The position numbers were made by a program, and so were the translations under genes. A model generated the notes under the pieces. The model was not told the DNA's origin. It worked only from the letters and a program-made list of their open reading frames with translations, and ran no database searches. Below, piece after piece: positions 24,001-29,934 of a stretch of 31,583 nucleotides of DNA; position 1 is the stretch's first letter; each line of letters opens with the position of its first letter. The DNA comes from a virus: positions 1-31,583 of IMG/VR virus record IMGVR_UViG_3300042396_000766; one strand, 5' to 3'.

Positions 24001-24774
24001 GAGGTAGCGCAGGCACAAGCTGATTTGGCTAAACTCGAAGCGTCAGGAGCTACACCAGAAGAAATCGTTGCGGGTCAAATGAATCTTGAAGCAAAGCTAA
24101 TGGCAGGACAAGGATTAGCTTTGCAAGCCTCACTTTTACCCTTACAGTCTCAACTATTGGATTTTTCCCAACAACAGGAAATCATGAGTTTAGACCAAAA
24201 ACAAAAGCTAGACCGGATGCAAGCTAAGTCTGAACTAGCTAACACATTGCCAGAGGGAAGACAGAAAGCACAACTAAAGCAATCAATTATCAATGAAGCC
24301 TTGAGTGATGTTTTTGGTAAGAATGTTACCGATTGGAACTATACCAGCGTCCTAGATCAAATTCAACGAGGTAATCAAGCCGACCTGAATAAATTAATTA
24401 CAGGGAAGGATCGAAGGGTGATGCCTCGAAATATGGGATATGTTTATACTGACTATGGGAAAGCCCCCGAAGTTCAGGGGTTAAACGTTCCATCAGATCG
24501 CTTTGATGAGATATTAAAAAAAATACAATCACTAAGCGATCCCATTTCTCCTGACTTACGGATGGGGACACCTTCCGCACCAAGTCTTAGTATTGGCCAG
24601 ACGGAGTACACTCGATTCCAACAATATGCTCAGAACGTAGAGAATAACGTCAAGATGGAAGTGGGGGGGATAAAGATAACAGTTACTTCGCCGGGTGATG
24701 TTGGTAAAGACTTAGAACAGGAAATGTTAAATACTTTTGATCGGATTATGGTGGAAGCTAAGAGACGGATGTAA
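18073..24774 (+). CDS. Tail tape measure protein, 2233 aa
   Basis: GGAGG at spacing 8 before ATG. Residues about 215-420 match a TP901-type tape measure core: FKLLGIAKAGGQAADPTATL, GISIEDLAAATAVLTAQG and a following ALTGIQALARSIID. Residues 905-946 form a long Gly/Ala/Ile hydrophobic segment, typical of the part that enters the host membrane. Residues about 1150-2090 are predominantly coiled coil (Gln, Glu, Lys, Leu), with internal repeats at 1400-1628. No lysozyme or peptidase domain is seen. At about 0.15 nm per residue the tail would be near 330 nm, among longer siphovirus tails. It closes the plus-strand morphogenesis block. Confidence 0.9.
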   Translation: MADATASLKLGLIDDGFVAGVSNASTQLTNLVLASTAVSAALPLLEKGLRANATQYLLGSKNAELLATNLGKIVNSNKELGSLLGKASNIGYYALQLTTLAKGASDAYTTLNRIPEALEQMNRSGVSTDSIQGFMTLRDAISGSQVAVESFAQVAVAKLNAVESASARVGTILKSSTEFTESGTARRATATDLNKNRKQIQKLLRDKLDNAVTTTDALLGQYEVLSGGFTSEKTSQQVAESGFKLLGIAKAGGQAADPTATLQLLTKTLRAYGLEASQANRVSAILNGTVENGITTIQELSQTFGQASQVAKTAGISIEDLAAATAVLTAQGTSTPVALTGIQALARSIIDKTPEAAKEIAKLRDKEGNRIRFDIREVQQKGLAKSVQDIFEATGGDQTKLAQILPDTLAYRTALGLNSNKGQDFTNVTANIKANANVTSLDEVFKGATDDKISRFQKIANRFEETIIQLGESLAPVFEPGLKYLEQASKLVANIPDPIKKAIGAYLSFQIQTKTVGLAFKQLSGAVISVLGNFALLRVINLVITGQLGKQAAVIKDLILQKKGLGAVVKQLLGLDQSRLLVTKEATDAIVKEGVIQKTVNAAREQTNNIIKKNIKGFVDQTEVVKNSGVVINSTKGKFAEFVEAIKGTTVGKKIEEITGKFSGQKAAIQELTKKTQEYFNTLKNTAGEGIEKIKSPQPSEMDRQVEAYAAKRRAEIEKNIPDSPDSFGEMLEVDPEAKRETRRRELLAERERRNKIRRQQRLDSLIPDTEGKTFGESFGIDLPFGDFAEIENREAKNKRRQLLEDIRTRRAARDAGVASVASNAVGDGLSFGDFLSGGGDAPRVDRDSLRDRAAGRGFGNLNRTRERSAIASRAIASQVSLFESLKSVSGSAFSAIGKGVKSSFGLIIELAGGAITALGPIVPLGLAIGAAFALAGKEIIHIFGGGTANKISKGIDEITKALKELEKESGKDGALLEFKANLVALSESNTGNADALDPLKNKLNELKEAGNLTSGQFATMSKAMQKAGEDGKVTAQELSILQNQIEAFRAGAPGEIEKGIGDRIGEVFSLEGLGKATNFIGNLNAAVITTLYNPWKGITTIDEANANREGDRLIKMQSKLRNEILNEVGDNTTDTIKQTKELNAGLFQTEEARKLASKGSQVQGVVLEKENKETNDLIKANELLISGYQSQQKERQKLLDETTDTGLKEQIKGQFDNAQNQIDNLQKRTEALKQAREQITKYYNETLPVLQQAVVASSVNPLEGNNALDDAFSVFKEKYIDEGKVFLKDVQQQRTEGQAVLDQILQNYDRNLLKSGDVANKVKDVLDKSFITLTKDGKQIKGSIFDIDTQKNLISQIAQFSSQATAERISQIELESSTAVTAGQLRQATEEDVIKKTSGLQQEKLGLQKKQLESEIELRLQYGIKVTDLENQLKQTNLEIAQAEFNEREKLIQKRLERQIQAMETEKTLISAQVAERGLSEEDAQTKMAGLQIKESKLRADELKRQLDQFKANGVKNVELENEYAQARNQIRGAEAKEKERLIQQELQEKIKSLDIEQLAVEVGLSERTTSEKSAQNAISKYRIDQEKLKLAELDRQLEELKSNGSKSVSLEQETAIARSRVRKMEADEKNRVEDLDFETQKKQLENENQRAGLRRQALESEYDLLQKQAQLVEAITSSRNQLADTESRYVQSQLQNQAKLTRDPLKQAEIELRIIKEREVDLVRTQKAELESLATRQKLADLDLKRQVFQIQSQKLEAESQAQILKFELERATRQKRSPEEIEAIKLQIQGNKQRTESLTQQLNLTGQQINQQGEINKNEQKRVRLTQQIESENAKIEKKLAKQKLIQEQIDKATKPFVLSQQQIQQGYDKQTAALEKQNTIFSFQKQLIETKQRAISDRLGIVTSELGLASQLIVNDKQRQVLAQATATIKLKALDQQQKAEREVLLLNQQQAKVQQQIDAIKLKGQQAQNKAEVAQAQADLAKLEASGATPEEIVAGQMNLEAKLMAGQGLALQASLLPLQSQLLDFSQQQEIMSLDQKQKLDRMQAKSELANTLPEGRQKAQLKQSIINEALSDVFGKNVTDWNYTSVLDQIQRGNQADLNKLITGKDRRVMPRNMGYVYTDYGKAPEVQGLNVPSDRFDEILKKIQSLSDPISPDLRMGTPSAPSLSIGQTEYTRFQQYAQNVENNVKMEVGGIKITVTSPGDVGKDLEQEMLNTFDRIMVEAKRRM
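22270..22960 (+). repeat. Internal coiled-coil repeats in the tape measure gene
   Basis: Residues roughly 1400-1447 (partial), 1447-1538 and 1538-1628 follow the same order: a basic helix around 'EKLIQKRL' or 'ERLIQQEL', 'ERGLSEED' or 'SERTTSEK', 'DELKRQLDQFKANGVKNVEL' or 'AELDRQLEELKSNGSKSVSL', then 'E-x-A-x-A-R' and a return to the first helix. The period is about 90 residues (270 bp). DNA identity is low, so these are old duplications that lengthen the coil. Confidence 0.65.
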
Positions 24775-24778
24775 ATTG

Positions 24779-24820
24779 TTTTTATTAAATTGTATGTTCT
24801 ATACTACAACTTAATAAAAA
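24779..24820. repeat. AT-rich inverted repeat after the tape measure gene
   Basis: Arms TTTTTATTAAATTGTA (24779-24794) and TACAACTTAATAAAAA (24805-24820) pair at 15 of 16 positions around a ten-base loop. It begins five bases after the tape measure stop and ends one base before the extended -10 element of the next gene, covering its -35 region. It may be a terminator for the tail operon, an operator for the following gene, or both. Confidence 0.65.
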
Positions 24821-24821
24821 A

Positions 24822-24830
24822 TGATATAAT
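24822..24830 (+). promoter_or_regulatory. Extended -10 promoter (TGATATAAT)
   Basis: TATAAT at 24825-24830 is preceded by TG at the extended -10 position. No good -35 hexamer is found at 16-18 bases, which extended -10 promoters tolerate. Transcription would start near 24837 and give a leader of about 65 bases for the gene at 24902. Confidence 0.55.
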
Positions 24831-24843
24831 TAATAATAACAAA

Positions 24844-24874
24844 ACCCCTCGCGGTGCGCTTAACACCCAGGGGT
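24844..24874 (+). promoter_or_regulatory. Leader hairpin
   Basis: ACCCCT (24844-24849) pairs with AGGGGT (24869-24874), and inside it GGTG (24853-24856) with CACC (24864-24867). The G+C-rich stem stands out in an AT-rich leader. No U tract follows. It could protect the transcript end or act as an attenuator or weak terminator. Confidence 0.5.
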
Positions 24875-24881
24875 AGTAACT

Positions 24882-24898
24882 ACTATTAAGGAAATAGT
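24882..24898 (+). promoter_or_regulatory. Ribosome binding site presented in a hairpin loop
   Basis: ACTATT (24882-24887) and AATAGT (24893-24898) are perfect inverted repeats enclosing AAGGA (24888-24892), the Shine-Dalgarno sequence of the gene at 24902 (nine bases before its ATG). The SD is therefore the loop of a six-base-pair stem. Confidence 0.45.
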
Positions 24899-24901
24899 CA
24901 C

Positions 24902-25444
24902 ATGGATAATATTACCAGAGCCGAACGTTCTACAGTTAAATTTTGTGAGGGTGTCGAAGTCGATGGGTATTTATTGCCGTCCGGTGAGTTTAGGGTTGGC
25001 AAAATTTCGACTGCGCTGGCACTGGGATACGGAAAAGATTGGGTAACTCGGACTATAAACGGGGTCGCATCGGGTAAAGGCAAAGACGCTGAAACCCTTG
25101 CCCAGTGGGGATTTAGTGGGGTCGCATCCCCTGTAGAAATCACTGGATCGGCTAGAGGGACTACAATCTCGGAAACTATCAGCTTAAAAGATTTTCGGCA
25201 ATTGATTAGATTAGCTGCAAAGAGAGGTAAACCACAAGCTGAAGCGTTACTGGATGCCCTGTTAGACGTGGGGATTGAGGATTGGTTTAGATTGGCTTTC
25301 GGTCAAGAGCAACTTACCCTAGAGGAAAAGCGCAATAGATTTTATAAAGCATACGCGGCGACTATTGACTGGTTACTTGAGGATAGGCAGGAATTGAGAT
25401 TGATTGAGGATCAAGAATTATTTTTAGCTGGCAACTGGAATTAA
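24902..25444 (+). CDS. Moron-like gene; cyanobacterial regulator-like protein, 180 aa
   Basis: The order of segments, an N-terminal VDGYLLPSGEFRVGKISTAL, then GYGKDWVTRTINGVASGKGK, a middle linker, and a C-terminal helical part around GKPQAEALLDALLDVGIEDW followed by AFGQEQLTLEEKRNRF, recalls a group of cyanobacterial proteins that resemble phage antirepressors (a 'decision' domain followed by 'xLxxAL ... R-F-x-x-A-F-G'). The match is from memory of pattern and not certain. The gene has its own promoter, leader hairpins and a terminator, and interrupts the tail gene order between the tape measure and tail tip. It may be expressed independently of the late genes, for instance in lysogeny. Confidence 0.45.
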   Translation: MDNITRAERSTVKFCEGVEVDGYLLPSGEFRVGKISTALALGYGKDWVTRTINGVASGKGKDAETLAQWGFSGVASPVEITGSARGTTISETISLKDFRQLIRLAAKRGKPQAEALLDALLDVGIEDWFRLAFGQEQLTLEEKRNRFYKAYAATIDWLLEDRQELRLIEDQELFLAGNWN

Positions 25445-25456
25445 GCATTTAAAAAG

Positions 25457-25476
25457 GCACGGATTTAACCCCGTGC
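25457..25476 (+). terminator. Hairpin between convergent genes
   Basis: GCACGG (25457-25462) and CCGTGC (25471-25476) form a six-base-pair GC-rich stem with loop ATTTAACC. It lies 13 bases after the stop of the plus gene, with A-rich DNA before and ATTTTA after, and 41 bases before the end of the convergent minus gene. It could end transcription from both sides. Confidence 0.55.
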
Positions 25477-25517
25477 ACCTATTTTATGGATTGAAATAAT
25501 AAAGACAATCCCAACAA

Positions 25518-28500
25518 TTATAAGAAAGTTGATGGCGGGATTAATCGAGATGGGACATTCTCTAATTCAAAAACCCCTTGAGCTCCGAACAAAGGATCTA
25601 GCCAAACCTCCAAAGGATAGCCTGTGCCTAACTTGTCTCTATCTGTGGCACTGTTAGGGATTAATTCTTGATCTAATACAAAATCAATCTCAATCGGATA
25701 TCCCACGCTAAGGGTCATCGTCCCTGTGGCAAAAGGTTTATTATTCAGGTTGCCTTGAAAAACGATGGTAGAAGATATAGATAGAATCCTGCGCTTGCGT
25801 CTTTCCCCATTAACAAAATAGGTTAGCCGATCACCTGGACGCATCGAGGGATTAAAAAAAGTGGTGAAGTTTTCCGTGTAACTGTTCCGAGCGTTCTCTA
25901 TATCCAGATTGGTTTTAATTGCCGTCCTGACTTCCCCTAGAGTTTTGGCATAAGGAAAGCTCATTGACCCCGATACTAATTGGTCAAAAGGTGTTTTGTC
26001 CGGCGCTGATGGTGTCCAGACTTTATAACGGTATCTCTTAGGATCGGATTGGTTTTGCTTTTCCTCTGTTTCTGCCGGGTTCTCCTCCTCTACCCGCTCC
26101 CAGATTGGAGGTAGTCGTCTTGATGATTCCGGTCTACCTTCAACTTCCTCTGTTTTGTTTTCTGCAATCTGAGAGCCAAAACCCGATCCGTTCCCCCCTG
26201 TTGATGATGATTTTGTATAGGCAATAAAAGTATCTTTTTCGCTATCTCCAGTATTCCTATATCCCGGCGTGTTTAAACTTCGATTAATTTTTACCTTGTA
26301 GGATTCAGAGGTTTCCGAGCCTGTAGTTAAAGGGGGAAATTCTGGCTTTTCCTTTTCGTTATTGGGTTTCTTCTGATTAAATTCTCTGATTGCGGGATTC
26401 CTGGGATCTTCCATTGATGCCATAGCCCTAACTATTTTACTCCTAGCTGTAACAATATAAGGTTGTTGAAACGTCCTGTCTATTGCTGCCAATCGTCGGC
26501 TCGTTCCGTCTGGCATACACCACTTAACCTCATCAACACCCTGAACCGCCGCGTCTTTGTAATATTTATCCATTGGCTCATGATAGTAAGTCTCCCTCTC
26601 AAAGATAGAAATTCGCTGCGGGGTATAGGCTTTTCCTGCTAATTCCTTAGTCATTCGGTCGGCTTCGGTGGCTTTGTCTCCTAGTTCGCTATATCGTTGT
26701 TGAGATGAGAGTGTGGGATATTGTTCCGTTGGATCGGCTTCTGAATCTGAAACATTAATTTCTGGCTCCGTAGCGAAAACGTGAAACCGCCATCCTGTTT
26801 TTTGATAACCCAAATATAAGCCTTCATAAGCGGTTTCTCCCTGACTATAAGAATGTTGGGTTGTAGTTTCTTCTATTATTTGCCAAAACCCTCTAACGTC
26901 AACTTTCTTTAACTTCCAAACGCCCTGATTGTATTCGTAAATATCCTTAGCTAACGGCCCATTGAAAGCATATTTTTGTTCTGTAACTTGAAACTCAAAA
27001 CCATCAATAGTTTTAATCTCTCGTTTAACCTTGACGTAGTTTTGTCCAGACTTCCAGAAGGAAACCGACAAATCATTAATATTAACTGAATTAGGCGGTG
27101 TAGCTGCTATATCAGGGTCTTCTGTCCTTTGCTCATATTTGCGCTGTCTCATTCGGTATTCTGGCAGTGTAGGCGCTCTATTCCCTTGATTTTCCTCCTT
27201 CTGTTCCTGGAACTTTTCAAGAAATTCTCCCGTGACTTCTTGCTTCGGCCATATATAAGAAGCCCCATAAATATTAGTTACATCTTCATTCTTTAAGGTA
27301 ATAGTCTGTTTGGGTGTGATACTGTTTGGCAATCCCACAATAATTTCCTGTTGAAAGGCGGAATTAGGGGTAAGCGATCGCTGTTTACCTGTGGAACAGT
27401 TAACAGAAATTGCCGATAAAACATCCGTTTCTTGTAATAGCCATTCCTTTGTTGAGTCCCATTTTTTGCAGTAGACAGTATCAGAGTCCGATAAATCTAA
27501 AAAACAATTATTCTGTCTTAACCTCGATTGAATTTCACTCCGTGGTATTCTCCCTTCCTCTGGACTAACATCATTGGGGACTGGTATTTCCCCCTCCATT
27601 CCTGATAACTTCCCCCCAGCTTCACTGCAAAGCCACGTTAACGTTCTTGATTCAGCTAATTTACTTTCGGGTTGCGATGGGCTGTTAGTTAAGCATTCAG
27701 GGTCAACACCTGAGCTGAGTGAGAAAGCATGGTAAGAAATCTTCCAATCCCCAGAATAGAGAATAGGTGACAGTCCATCCAGAGGATCATTGTCATTGTA
27801 CTTTCTGGGAACCAAAGGAACCTCTGTATCAAGCCACCAATGGGGATCTGTTAAGGAAATTGAAACCTCTATTTTTGGGTGCGATAACTCCGATCTCATC
27901 TTTTCATTAATCTCTAGCCCATCCACTCGCCACCCAATCCCGAACGCTTCAAACTTTGCGCCCCGGCATAAATGTTTCAAAACTAAACTCTTATAACTAA
28001 ACCAAGTCTCGAAACTCATCTGTCCGTTTTGAGATTGTTCTAAGGATGTGGAATAACTGAACTGACCCAATAAAGGCAACCATTGTAAAACCGTTGGCAA
28101 CTTATCTATATAGTCAGTATCGTAATTAATATTAGATGTGTTGTTGACAACCGATATCTTAATGGGTGTAGTATTTGCTGTTACCTTAACTCCCGATACC
28201 TGTACAGCTAAATTTTGCGGGGCTGTGAGGATGGTTTTGGCTAAAGACTGAACAGGAATAAAGGTTAATTCTTGGGATGTAGAATTGTAAACCGCTTGAC
28301 CCTGTACCAAGTCTCCAGCAAGTGTTTCGGGCGGTTTGACCGTGTAGCTAATCCCACCAATATAGACACTCGTAGCACTGCTATAGTTTGGGACTGATAC
28401 GGTTACGGGGTTGGCAGGGGATGTGACTTGAATATATTTTGGTTCTGAGTATTGAGCGATCGCCACCTGTTGAGTATAGGGATTATAAATAAATTCATCC

Positions 28501-28757
28501 GGTGCGAGTTGTGCCGTGTCTACTGATTCCGATAATTGGTAAACCTTATTATTGACAACAACTGAGACAATCTTCTGACTTTGAGGTGTAGGGATAATTA
28601 AAACCGGATCGGTCGTGGGACTTACTGCTACAATAGAAACATCATCTTTAACTAATATTTCCTTACTTAACCCGTCGGGAACTCCCAAGGATAAACCAAA
28701 AGCACCGGACTGTTTAGTATTTAGATTTAATTGCGGGGTGTTTAATTTTAAGTACAT
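25518..28757 (-). CDS. Tail tip / hub protein candidate, 1079 aa
   Basis: Large, beta-rich, no membrane segment. Residues 1-220 are a Thr/Val/Ser/Pro-rich set of strands with repeated 'VVVNNKVYQL', 'VYIGGISYTV' units. Residues 225-305 contain SFETWFSYKSLVLKHLCRG and EVSISLTDPHWWLD. A charged Pro/Glu-rich linker lies near 500-545 and another near 860-900. Near the C-terminus, SMRPGDRLTYFVNGERRKRR, ILSISSTIVFQG and TGTMTLSVG resemble the OB-like and beta-roll ending of tail hub proteins. I infer a tail-tip or receptor-side protein. It is on the strand opposite to the tape measure, which normally is co-transcribed with the tip. No Shine-Dalgarno sequence is visible; a TATAAT lies six bases before the ATG. 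Confidence 0.6.
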   Translation of the reverse strand: MYLKLNTPQLNLNTKQSGAFGLSLGVPDGLSKEILVKDDVSIVAVSPTTDPVLIIPTPQSQKIVSVVVNNKVYQLSESVDTAQLAPDEFIYNPYTQQVAIAQYSEPKYIQVTSPANPVTVSVPNYSSATSVYIGGISYTVKPPETLAGDLVQGQAVYNSTSQELTFIPVQSLAKTILTAPQNLAVQVSGVKVTANTTPIKISVVNNTSNINYDTDYIDKLPTVLQWLPLLGQFSYSTSLEQSQNGQMSFETWFSYKSLVLKHLCRGAKFEAFGIGWRVDGLEINEKMRSELSHPKIEVSISLTDPHWWLDTEVPLVPRKYNDNDPLDGLSPILYSGDWKISYHAFSLSSGVDPECLTNSPSQPESKLAESRTLTWLCSEAGGKLSGMEGEIPVPNDVSPEEGRIPRSEIQSRLRQNNCFLDLSDSDTVYCKKWDSTKEWLLQETDVLSAISVNCSTGKQRSLTPNSAFQQEIIVGLPNSITPKQTITLKNEDVTNIYGASYIWPKQEVTGEFLEKFQEQKEENQGNRAPTLPEYRMRQRKYEQRTEDPDIAATPPNSVNINDLSVSFWKSGQNYVKVKREIKTIDGFEFQVTEQKYAFNGPLAKDIYEYNQGVWKLKKVDVRGFWQIIEETTTQHSYSQGETAYEGLYLGYQKTGWRFHVFATEPEINVSDSEADPTEQYPTLSSQQRYSELGDKATEADRMTKELAGKAYTPQRISIFERETYYHEPMDKYYKDAAVQGVDEVKWCMPDGTSRRLAAIDRTFQQPYIVTARSKIVRAMASMEDPRNPAIREFNQKKPNNEKEKPEFPPLTTGSETSESYKVKINRSLNTPGYRNTGDSEKDTFIAYTKSSSTGGNGSGFGSQIAENKTEEVEGRPESSRRLPPIWERVEEENPAETEEKQNQSDPKRYRYKVWTPSAPDKTPFDQLVSGSMSFPYAKTLGEVRTAIKTNLDIENARNSYTENFTTFFNPSMRPGDRLTYFVNGERRKRRILSISSTIVFQGNLNNKPFATGTMTLSVGYPIEIDFVLDQELIPNSATDRDKLGTGYPLEVWLDPLFGAQGVFELENVPSRLIPPSTFL

Positions 28758-28796
28758 AATATTATTATAAATTCATAAGTCTATTCTAATTATAAT
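28758..28796. promoter_or_regulatory. 39-bp AT-only-like divergent region
   Basis: Almost entirely A and T. On the minus strand TATAAT (28769-28764) is placed so that transcription would begin at about the ATG of the tail-tip gene (28757), a leaderless arrangement. On the plus strand TATAAT (28791-28796) abuts the ATG at 28797 and is too close to serve that gene; TATTCT at 28782 is a weaker possibility. Neither gene has a Shine-Dalgarno sequence. Confidence 0.4.
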
Positions 28797-29378
28797 ATGG
28801 CTGTAATCACTGGCAAGTTAATTTTTGAAACTCCATCCTCAATCAAAGATAAATATTATGAAGCCCTGACCTGGAGGGATGGCGACGGTGCAATCCGTAA
28901 ATCCTACTTTAACGACAGTGGAAACCTAGAGTTAATGATTCCGGGTGACAAGTATCAAGAGAACCCCAACCCGTCCCCCGGCTCCGTATCTAATCGCTTC
29001 GGCGGTGACTGGGTACAAGTTAGTAATATCCGGTTTGGCTTCTCGATTGACGTGATTGAAGAAATGGCAGAATTGCGTTTTATCTTTCAGGAATTAAGGC
29101 GTTACCAAGGGGCAACTATTCAAAGCAGTAAATCATTTAGGGCTTTAAGGGTTTGGGATTATGTAGGGTTTGATATTGCTGATTATGCCGCGGGCGTTAC
29201 AGAGCGTCATGTTAAAATATTAGGGATAGAACCTCAAGGGGGATCGGGCGTGATGCAAAAAGGATCTCAACAGTGTGTTAGTGGTAGTGTAACTAATACC
29301 CCTGACAGTCCCAGACGGTTTTTAGGGCAACCATTCAAGGTAACATTTGAGGAGTTTGGACACCGTGAAACCTATTAA
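28797..29378 (+). CDS. Minor tail protein candidate, 193 aa
   Basis: Starts MAVITGKLIFETPSSIKDKY; strands and short helices alternate (FGFSIDVIEEMAELRFIFQE, then LRVWDYVGFDIADYAAG), with a C-terminal Gly/Ser-rich part (GGSGVMQKGSQQCVSGSVTN) and a last strand FKVTFEEFGHRETY. Its size and position beside the tail-tip gene suggest a distal tail or tip-associated protein; the family is not recognised. The last 14 bases overlap the start of the next gene. Confidence 0.6.
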   Translation: MAVITGKLIFETPSSIKDKYYEALTWRDGDGAIRKSYFNDSGNLELMIPGDKYQENPNPSPGSVSNRFGGDWVQVSNIRFGFSIDVIEEMAELRFIFQELRRYQGATIQSSKSFRALRVWDYVGFDIADYAAGVTERHVKILGIEPQGGSGVMQKGSQQCVSGSVTNTPDSPRRFLGQPFKVTFEEFGHRETY

Positions 29379-29592
29379 TGTCATGACAGAAATAAAAGGA
29401 AAATATCAAATTTCATTATGTAGAGGTCAAAACTGTTGCCCTCAGTTAATCATTGAGAATGGTAAGTATATTATTACCGATGATTCCGGCGGGAGGGTTG
29501 TACTGGATAAAAGTAATATTGACGAATTAATTAATCAGTATCAGGAATTTCAGGATTTAAAATCACTCAAGGAATGGTCGTTAGGTAAATAA
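29365..29592 (+). CDS. Small Cys-containing protein, 75 aa
   Basis: GTG at 29365 is preferred: GAGGAG lies ten bases upstream, whereas the ATG at 29383 has no ribosome binding site. It overlaps the previous gene. The segment ISLCRGQNCCPQLIIENGKY followed by IITDDSGGRVVLDKSNIDEL is a recognisable arrangement of small proteins with a C-x4-C-C-P metal-binding-like knuckle and a 'DD-G' strand pair. The C-terminal helix is LINQYQEFQDLKSLKEW. Function unknown; the stop overlaps the next start (TAATG). Confidence 0.6.
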   Translation: MKPINVMTEIKGKYQISLCRGQNCCPQLIIENGKYIITDDSGGRVVLDKSNIDELINQYQEFQDLKSLKEWSLGK

Positions 29593-29903
29593 TGCTATCT
29601 GATTTAATTGTTTTCCTATTACTGTCTCTCGGTTTGCGGTGGTTTATTTTTAAGCACTCCCTACTCTATCCTGTTCGGGTGTGGCTTGAAAGCTCCAAGG
29701 CACAGTCATTCTTTAGTAAATTATTTCAATGCCCCTACTGCCAAACCTTTGAGGCTTCTGTTATTGTGTATCTGGTACTCATGCCATTTTCACCTGCTAT
29801 TGGGTTTCTAGCAGGTTTATTTAATGGCTATGTTGCGATCGCGATTGAATATTTAATTGAATCCCAAATTGATAAGTTTGAGGCGAGAAATGAAAACAGA
29901 TAA
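29592..29903 (+). CDS. Small membrane protein, DUF1360-like, 103 aa
   Basis: Two or three hydrophobic segments: residues 1-19 (MLSDLIVFLLLSLGLRWFIF), 54-75 (ASVIVYLVLMPFSPAIGFLA) and 76-88. Between them FQCPYCQTFEAS carries a C-P-x-C knuckle before a membrane segment, the arrangement of DUF1360-type phage and bacterial proteins whose role is unknown. It is coupled to the preceding gene (TAATG). A HIP1 site lies at 29835. Holin is an alternative because of size and topology, but no endolysin is in view. Confidence 0.6.
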   Translation: MLSDLIVFLLLSLGLRWFIFKHSLLYPVRVWLESSKAQSFFSKLFQCPYCQTFEASVIVYLVLMPFSPAIGFLAGLFNGYVAIAIEYLIESQIDKFEARNENR

Positions 29904-29934
29904 AAAAGTAAGTGCGCTATAAAAAGTTAGGGAT

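Noticed and set aside
29592-29903. Holin assignment for the 103-aa membrane protein
   Set aside because: Size and topology allow it, but the C-P-x-C knuckle before a membrane segment fits DUF1360-type proteins better and no endolysin lies nearby.
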